The notes beneath the pieces were generated by a model. The model searched no databases and was not told the origin of the DNA. It worked only from the letters and a program-made list of their open reading frames with translations. Shown here piece by piece: positions 50,073-64,000 of a stretch of 64,000 nucleotides of DNA; positions within the stretch are counted from its first letter, which is position 1, and every line of letters starts with the position of its first letter. Source of the stretch: Malurus cyaneus samueli (taxonomy: Eukaryota; Chordata; Aves; Passeriformes; Maluridae). The stretch spans positions 1,468,002 to 1,532,001 of the forward strand of contig CM019214.1 in NCBI GenBank assembly GCA_009741485.1, written 5' to 3'. The position numbers were made by a program, and so were the translations under genes.

Positions 50073-51426
50073 GGGTATGGCAGAGCAGCCACGTGGGCTG
50101 GTTTCCTTGGATTAATCAGAATTGCTGTCTGTGTGAGGATACTTTCTTCAACTCCTCTATTTCTTTCAGTGTACTTAGAGAATAAAAACACAGCCTTCTT
50201 ATGGTATCTACAAATTTTTCTTTTACTTCATGTGAAATAGCCATGTAATCCTAATGGATAAATTAGGTTTATCTTCAAAGTGATGTATGTGTCTCTCTAA
50301 ATGTAGGCACATTTTGGTCAGCAGTGGCTTTCAAGGGCAATTACAATGTTTGTTTTCTGAAAAATCTTTCAGAGCTTAATTAGGCAGAGCACCTACCAGT
50401 AGATACCAAAGTCAAATAAACTAAATTTACTCACCCTCTTAATGTTCCTTCATAGTCCTAGGAAGTGTTACTATCATTATTAAAGTTAATAATGATACTA
50501 CTATAACTTAGTAGTAAAAATATAATAGAAAAATAGTTTGTTCAATTTATTTTAAACATTCTTTTCTTTTAAATGTTATCAGGTATTTTACCAGTTTATG
50601 TGTAGCAATGATTTGAAATGAAAAACAGAGTGTTTGTATTACTCAGTAATTTGTTATGCACGTGTCATAATGATTCAGGTGTTCCAGCAGGGGTTCACTC
50701 TTCATTGCTGTTCTCCCCTCCAGCCTTTCTGTGCTCTCATCAGTGGGATACTGTTGGGTTTTTTTAAACTCCAGTGTTTGCTGAAGGTGTAAGGTGGATG
50801 TAGCTCATAAATACCCAGGTACTGTCTGCTCTCAGCCCTTCCTGGGACTTTACTGGGTGCCCTTGCTGGGTGCTGAGGTTCAGTTCTGCATCATTGTGTG
50901 AACAGACCTGAGCTGGGCTGTGTTTGTTGGGTTGGTCCTGTCCATGTGCTGAATGCATTCCTGCTAAATGCATTCCTGCTCACACAACAAGAGAGAAGCT
51001 GGAGAGAAAATGTGACCTGTGTGACAGCTTTGGTGAGTGGACAGTGCTGGGGAGGCAAAGGAAGGGGGACATTAGAAATGATCCCTTCTGACTGTGCAGG
51101 GACACGGTTGACACTGCTAAATGTAATCACTTGACTCCCATGTTGAGTTTTCTTTAAGGTGACAAATTTTGAAAAGGAGGCACAGAGAACCTGCTTTCCT
51201 AATTGAGTGTTCTTTCTGGAAATTTGAACTTCATAGCTCAAAAGCTTTTGGCAGCCAAGTCCCAGATCTTATACAAGCCTTAAGCAGATACTGCACAGTA
51301 TTTTCATTTTATTTTATAACAATAAGCACCCATATTGATACCATTGTCAGGTAAAAGATTTTTTTAACTTCAGAATAAATAAGAAACAAGAGTCACAGAT
51401 AAAACCTCTTCTGAAAAATTTATTGG
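50073..51426. other. Single-copy stretch between gap and third exon-4 copy
   Basis: About 1.35 kb not found elsewhere in the window. It is mainly AT-rich intronic sequence, with a more GC-rich patch at 50780-51080 that includes a small duplication (AATGCATTCCTGCT twice, at 50954 and 50969). No gene is recognised. Confidence 0.7.
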
Positions 51427-51586
51427 TTTATATTACAAGGAGTTTAAATATGAACTTTTGGCATTTAACTCTGTTGCTCTTTTACTGGGGTACCTAATTT
51501 TGACATACCTGCTGAATGTGGATTTGTGTTGCACTTGGCCTCATCACTGAGGTGTTTATTTACCAGAGTTTCAATTTATTTTACAG

Positions 51587-51632
51587 GAAACACATGAAAT
51601 TGTGGCTATCAAGAAATTCAAAGACAGTGAAG
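51587..51632 (+). CDS. CDKL5: CDKL5 46-nt exon with catalytic lysine, copy 2
   Basis: Identical in all 46 nt to 45827-45872, with the same acceptor TTTTACAG and donor GTAACC. It encodes residues 34-48 including K42. The upstream polypyrimidine tract is shorter than in copy 1. If the assembly were right, splicing would have to choose one copy. If it is wrong, this and 45827-45872 are the same exon. Confidence 0.9.
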
Positions 51633-58120
<6,488 letters not shown>

Positions 58121-59199
58121 TGAGAGTTCTGTAGTGTGTGCTGCTTGAAAGCCTCTCAGCAGTCAGAATTGATTACTGCTTCAGCTTTGGGGCTCGTATC
58201 TTAATCTGAGAGATCTCTGCTCTTAATTTGCCGACCCTGTGAAATCTCTGTATTGACATATCAACAGAAACTCTGCATTTCTCTCCTCCTGTGTTAGACA
58301 AGGGTTCTGTTTCCAGAGCTGTTACACTCAGCTGAGACAGCACAGATGCAGAGGAGGCTGGCAAAAATGGAGGTTTATCTGCCCTTTGCATTAAAGGAAA
58401 ATTAAAATCTTCCTTGCTTAGTAAAGGCACAGTAAACTTACACATTTTATATATTTTTGAACCATTGGCTTTTGTGGAATGTTAGGTGTGTAGCTATAGG
58501 TCAGTGTTTTTTTTGTTAGCTCAACTAAGGAATCCTATGCCCACATCAGATGAATGCCTGAAGGCTGGAGCTCAGAGAGCTGCCCATGTCATGGTAACTC
58601 TGATGTTCCTGATTTCCAGTGCCTGTTTAGGGTCAGCTTTAGGGCTTTGAGGAATCATCACACGTACAGGGCAAGCTCTGCCCATGTGAGTAATCCCAGC
58701 AGACAGCAGGGTGGATTGCTCCAGCAGTCTGTATTTTTATTCTAAATGCTACATAAACACAATAAAATATTGTTCCCTCTGAAAAGCTTACTGTTTGATT
58801 GGTAAATAAAGCCAATCCCATAGTGCTGCCCCAAGGGCACTTTTCACTAAGAACAGTTTGAAAGCTGTCATTTCAAACCTCTGCAATTTTGAATGAAAAG
58901 AAGAACTTCTAACAAAATAAATCAAAAATGTTTTTAAGGAGCACAAAAAAGGTGTTTGCCATTTGCAGTGCTGCTTATTTCTTTTAATCCCAAAGGCATT
59001 TTTGCTTAAACATTCGGAAACAAAAACCATTCTGGGAGAAACCTGAGAAGATTTGGTCCATGTAAGTTCTTTGAATTCAGGGCTGTTTATTCTGCAGTGG
59101 AAGGAACAGCACTGTTGGGACACAGCACCAGGGTCCTGTTTTGGGGTGCCTTTGCCTTTTTGGTATCCACAGCCAAAAGTGTGCACCGCTGTGGCTGTG

Positions 59200-61060
59200 C
59201 TCCCTGACCCTAAACTGATGATTGGGGTCTGAGCCCTGCCAGGCAAACCCCACTGACCCTCACACTGATGTTGGGGTGTGGGCCCTGCCAGACAAACACA
59301 CACCTGAACCCTACACTGTAAATGATTGGGTGTGAGCACCAATATGCCAGCAAACCCAACTGACCCTACACCGGATTGGGTCTGGCCCTGCCAGGCAACC
59401 CACTGACCACACTGAGATTGGGGTGTGAGCCCTGCCGACCAAACCCCACGACCCTACATGTGATGTGGGGTGTGAGCCTGCAGGCAAACCCCCGACCCTA
59501 CACTGATTGATTGGGTGTGAGCCCTGCAGGCGACCCCACTGACCTACACTGATGATTGGGGTGGTGAGCCCTGCGGACAACCCGTGACCCTACACTGATG
59601 TTGGGGTCTGAGCCCTGCCAGGCAACCCACCGCTGCCTACGCCTGATGATTGGGGTGTGAGCCCTGCCAGACAACCCACTGACCCTACACGTGATGATTG
59701 GGTGTGGCCTGCAGGCAAACCCCACTGACCCTACACTGAATGTTGGGGTGTGAGCCCTGCCAGCAAACCCCACTGACCCTACACTGATGATTGGGGTGTG
59801 AGCCCTGCCAGGCAAACCCCACTGACCCTACACTGATGATTGGGGTGTGAGCCCTGCAGGCAAACCCCACTGACCCTACACTGATGATTGGGGTCTGAGC
59901 CCTGCAGGCAAACCCCACTGACCCTACACTGATGATTGGGGTCTAGCCCTGCAGGCAAACCCCACGACCTACACTGATGATTGGGGTCTGAGCCCTGCCA
60001 GGCAAACCCCACTGACCCTACACTGATGATTGGGGGTTGAGCCCTGCAGGAAACCCCACTGACCCTACACTGATGATTGGGTCTGTGAGCCCTGCAGGCA
60101 AACCCACTGACCCTATCTGATGATTGGGGTCTGAGCCCTGCCAGCAACCCGCTCGACCCTACACTGATGATTGGGTCTGAGCCCTGCCAGGCAAACCATG
60201 ACCCTACACTGATGATTGGGGTTGAGCCCTGCCAGACACCCGCTGACCCTACCTGCTGATGCGGCTGAGCCCTGCAGGCAAACCCACTGACCCTACACTG
60301 TGATTGGGGTCTGAGCCCTGCAGGCAAACCCACTGACCCTCACTGATGATTGGGGTCTGAGCCTGCCAGGCAACCCCACTGACCCTACTGATGATGGGTG
60401 TGAGCCTGCGGCAAACCCACTGCTACTGATGATTGGGGTGAGCCCTGCAGGCAAACCCACTGACCCTACACTGATGATTGGGGTGTGAGCCCTGCAGGCA
60501 AACCCACTGACCCTCATTGAGATTGGGGTTGAGCCCTGCAGGCAACCCACTGACCCTACATGATGATTGGGGTGTGAGCCCTGCAGGAACCCCACTGACC
60601 CTACACTGATGATTGGGGTCTGAGCCCTGCAGGCAAACCCCACTGACCCTACCTGATGATTGGGGTCTGAGCCCTGCAGCAAACCCCACTGACCCTACAA
60701 CTGATGATTGGGTGTGAGCCCTGCAGGCAACCCCATGACCCTACACTGATGATTGGGGTTGAGCCCTGCAGGCAAACCCCACTGACCCTACACTGTGATT
60801 GGGGTTGAGCCCTGCAGGCAACCCACTACCTAACTGATGATTGGGGTGTGAGCCCTGCAGGCAACCCACTGACCCTACACTGATATTGGGGTGTGAGCCC
60901 TGCCAGCAAACCCCACTGACCCTACGCCTGATGCATTGAGTGGGTGTGAGCCCTGCCAGACAAACCCCACTGACCTCACTCGATGATTGGGTGTGAGCCC
61001 TGCCAGGCAACCCACTGACCCTACACTGATGATTGGGGTCTGAGCCCTGCAGGTCAACAC
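59200..61060. repeat. 47- to 48-bp minisatellite, about 39 copies
   Basis: Units contain CCCTACACTGATGATTGGGG, TCTGAGCCCTGCAGGCAAAC and CCCACTGA. Common variants are GGGTGTGAGCC for GGGTCTGAGCC and CTGCCAGGCA or CTGCCAGACA for CTGCAGGCA. Single-base deletions are very frequent, for example in the GGGG and CCCC runs and in the ACACTGA part, so almost no two adjacent units have equal length. Minus-strand ORFs of up to 184 codons are artefacts. Confidence 0.97.
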
Positions 61061-61384
61061 CAACCCTGCCCTGTCCTGCTCCAGCCTGGCTGACACTGCA
61101 CAGGAACAGCCAGGGAGGATCAGTGTGTCCTGATGGGAGCTGCACCCCACACCTCCCTCCCGGGCCCTCCTTCTCTCCATTTTTTGGATGGGGACTGTCC
61201 CTGCTTGAAAGTAATCACTGGAGTGGTCAGATGACATCAGGGGACAAATGTTTGAACTTTTGTCAACATGCTCTGTGCAGCAGAATTGCAGGAAAATGGA
61301 AAGCCAGGCAAATGCATGGCCATGTTGTGTGTGTCCATTTTTGCTCCAGGTAGAGATGATGAGGATTCTGCCAGCAGGGATGTT

Positions 61385-62655
61385 CTGGGTGCTCTGTTGG
61401 TGTTGGTTTGCTCACGCTGTTGGTTTTGGTTTGCTCACGCTGTTGGTTTTGGTTTGCTCACGCTGTTGGAGCTCTGTTGGTTTTGGTTTGCTCACGCTGT
61501 TGGTTTTGGTTTGCTCACGCTGTTGGTTTTGGTTTGCTCACGCTGTTGTTTTGGTTTTTGCTCACACTGTTGGAGCTCTGTTGTTTTGGTTTGCTCACGC
61601 TGTTGGTTTTGGTTTGCTCACGCTGTTGCAGCTCTGTTGGTTTTGGTTTGCTCACGCTGTTGGTTTTGGTTTGCTCACGCTGTTGCAGCTCTGTTGGTTT
61701 TGGTTTGCTCACGCTGTTGCAGCTCTGTTGGTTTTGGTTTGCTCACGCTGTTGGTTTTGGTTTGCTCACGCTGTTGGTTTTGGTGTTTGCTCACGCTGTT
61801 GGTTTTGGTTTGTCTCACTGTTGGTTGTGCTCTGTTGGTTTTGGTTTGCTCACGCTGTGGTTTTGGTTTGCTCACGCTGTTGCAGCTCTGTGGTTTTGGT
61901 TTGCTCACGCTGTTGGGCTCTGTTGGTTTTGGTTTGCTCACGCTGTTGGTTTGGTTTGCTCACGCTGTTGGTTTGGTTTGCCCGCTGTTGGTTTTGGTTT
62001 GCTCACGCTGTTGGTGTTTGGTTTGCTCACGCTGTTGTTGGTTTGGTTTGCTCACGCTGTGTGGTTTTGGTTTGCTCACGCTGTTGCAGCTCTGTTGGTT
62101 TTGGTTTGCTCACGCTGTTGGAGCTCTGTTGGTTTTGGTTTGCTCACGCTGTTGGTTTTGGTTTGCTCACGCTGTTGGCTCTGTTGGTTTGGTTGCTCAC
62201 GCTGTTGTTGTTGGTTTGCTCACGCTGTTGGTTTTGGTTTGCTCACGCTGTTTTGTTTTGGTTCCCTGTTGAGCTCTGTTGGTTTTGGTTTGCTCACGCT
62301 GTTGGAGCTCTGTTGGTTTTGGTTTGCTCACGCTGTTGGTTTTGGTTTGCTCACGCTGTTGGAGCTCTGTTGGTTTTGGTTTGCTCACGCTGTTGCAGCT
62401 CTGTTGGTTTTGGTTTGCTCACGCTGTTGCAGCTCTGTTGGTTTTGGTTTGCTCCGCTGTGGCTCTGTTGGTTTGGTTTGCTCACGCTGTTGGGCTCTGT
62501 TGGTTTTGGTTTGCTCACGCTGTTGGTTTTGGTTTGCTCACGCTGTTGGTTTTGGTTTGCTCACGCTGTTGGTTTTGGTTTGCTCACGCTGTTGCAGCTC
62601 TGTTGGTTTTGGTTTGCTCACGCTGTTGCAGCTCTGTTGGTTTGCTCACGTTGTG
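61385..62655. repeat. 23-/34-bp compound minisatellite, about 45 copies
   Basis: The basic 23-bp unit has the core TTTGGTTTGCTCACGCTG. In about half of the positions an extra 11 bp, TTGCAGCTCTG or TTGGAGCTCTG, is added, giving a 34-bp unit. Simple and compound units are interspersed without strict order. Most copies are nearly identical; a minority carry one-base losses, for example at 61840-62060 and 62180-62270. All + frames are stop-free, producing ORFs of up to 489 codons, which are not genes. Confidence 0.97.
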
Positions 62656-63427
62656 TGTTCCAGACACTTTCTCTCTCTCTGTTGAAGGGATGTGCAGTCA
62701 CAGTGTGCTCAGAGTGAGCAGCATCATGGCAGGGAAGGCAGACTGCAATGGGAACGTCCTTAATGTTCATTTGGGTTGGTTCTAATTGTAATTGGCCTTT
62801 CAGTTTTAGTTGAATTTCAAATTCCCAGCAACTCTTCTAAGAAGGAATCAGTTTTAATTTTTTAGTGTTACTGCTAATGGACATAATTGCTAATAGCTAT
62901 TACTGTAAAATACATGTTAGAATGGTGTTAACCACCGGTGTTTCCTGAACATGCAGAGATGATTAGGATATAAGAGTTTGTCTTTTATTGTGATTTAACA
63001 TATGCTGTCTGACTACTGAACAATTCACATTTTGGAACAGGTACCTGTCACATTCCTCATATGATTACAAATGCAACGTAAAGGATAATGCTTCCATTTC
63101 CAACAGCCCAGTGGATAAAAGCAGTTTGAGCAGAAAAGTTGATAAATTTTTAACGAGCTAGTTCCTTCATAATCCTGGTGCCATGTGTTCTGTACATCTC
63201 GTGCTATGAAATTGAGATTGTTGTTTTGCTGGCCTGGACACATGTTGTGTGGGTGTCATTTCTGCCAAGAGAGGTGGCAAAAGAGAACAGGACCAAGTGC
63301 TGATTACAGCAAATGCATCTGATTGTTGGAAATAATTCGGTTTTCTGGCTAATGTGTTTGCTGTTTCAACACCAGGGCTTCAAAATGACTTGTTTTAGCA
63401 ATCTCTTAATCTCTGTAGGATGTGTAA

Positions 63428-63690
63428 GCATAGAAATCGTGAAATGGGACTGGAAAAGACCTTGAGAAATCCTCTCGTTTTAACACCTACTCAAAGAAAG
63501 GATTAAGAACGTCTGTGTCATTCTTGACAGGTGTTTGCTTAGTTTATTCTTAAAATTGTGAATAATAGAGGTTCCCTAGTGTTTCTAGGCATCTATTAAA
63601 GTACTTGCATGTCATTAACATTGGAATTCTTCACCTTATGCCTAATTTAAATGGCCCTTGCAAATGCTGTTGTTTTCATAGTTGCTCTCA
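63428..63690 (-). mobile_element. Old CR1-type LINE fragment, minus strand
   Basis: On the + strand, AGCATAGAAATCGTGAAATG followed by GGACTGGAAAAGACCTTGAG is the reverse complement of a CR1 3' terminus. Further on, GACAGGTGTTTGCTTAGTTT and TAATAGAGGTTCCCTAGTG resemble the inner 3' part of ancient amniote CR1. It is heavily mutated, so older than the other CR1 pieces here. Ends are approximate and the assignment is from memory of the consensus. Confidence 0.6.
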
Positions 63691-64000
63691 CCCCATTCAC
63701 TTCCTGTCTTTATCTTCTCTCCCTTCTCACTGTTTGCAGTTTGTCTCATCTTCTCCCTAGTTTCCTTCCCTTGTTTCTATATTCCTGACACCCCATCACA
63801 GTTTGGAGGAAGGAACAATAATCAAACTCCATCATGACCAAAAATGAAAGCAGTTGTTCCCTTAGGAAGATATTCTGCTTTCCTGAACTGTTGGTTCAGT
63901 CCATGATGGTTCTGTGGTGTCACAGGTCACAGCAATATTTATTTCCTTTCTTCCCCTCCCCTTTCAGGCTGGGATTTCCCACATTTTAACTGTCCCATTT

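Noticed and set aside
50891..51241. 116-codon minus-strand frame before copy C
   Set aside because: Includes a small duplicated phrase and no recognisable domain; probably chance in single-copy intron DNA.
61248..62717. 489-codon frame resembling a membrane protein (F-W-F-A-H-A-V, C-S-R-C)
   Set aside because: Translation of the 23-/34-bp array; the apparent hydrophobic helices are a by-product of T- and G-rich units.

Overview
This window is vertebrate nuclear DNA, most probably from a bird, and it covers the 5' half of the protein kinase gene CDKL5 on the + strand. The identification rests on six short coding exons that splice in frame. They encode residues 1 to about 155 of a CMGC-type serine/threonine kinase: start codon, glycine-rich loop, catalytic lysine K42, helix-C glutamate E60, the HRD loop with D135, and the DFG aspartate D153. 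As I recall the human gene, the exon lengths (64 coding, 35, 46, 137, 121 and 60 nt) and phases match it exactly. The avian assignment comes from several CR1 LINE fragments, two of which keep the bird-type 3' end, and from the absence of any mammalian SINE.

Layout: 1-18976 is non-coding, either upstream DNA or the intron before the first coding exon. It holds a degraded minus-strand CR1 (about 8630-9300) and a 1.6-kb G-rich minisatellite (12075-13680). The start-codon exon is 18977-19205 and the 35-nt exon is 19720-19754. A 26-kb intron follows, with seven or more tandem arrays, three CR1 pieces and a 1.5-kb GATG array. The 46-nt exon carrying K42 appears three times: forward at 45827-45872, reverse-complemented and damaged at 48355-48398, and forward again at 51587-51632. 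These copies lie in a fold-back plus direct-repeat structure (about 44150-52909) that contains a 25-N gap. The remaining exons are 53687-53823, 56740-56860 and 57990-58049. The window ends inside the next intron, which contains two further long arrays (59.2-61.06 kb and 61.39-62.65 kb). The activation loop, the rest of the kinase domain and the long C-terminal tail lie beyond the window.

About 15% of the window is tandem repeat. The longest open frames (up to 543 codons) are all repeat read-through caused by stop-free units and are not genes. In the exon-4 duplication and in the cores of several arrays, copies differ mainly by single-base insertions and deletions. That is the signature of poorly polished long-read gap filling, so the triplication should be treated as a probable assembly artefact until tested.

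I saw no RNA gene, CRISPR array, operon or novel multi-gene system. The items most worth following up are the exon-4 triplication, minisatellites that appear to have been seeded inside CR1 elements, a 12-codon upstream ORF whose stop overlaps the CDKL5 start (TGATG), and a weak case for an unrecognised minus-strand gene nested in the 26-kb intron.
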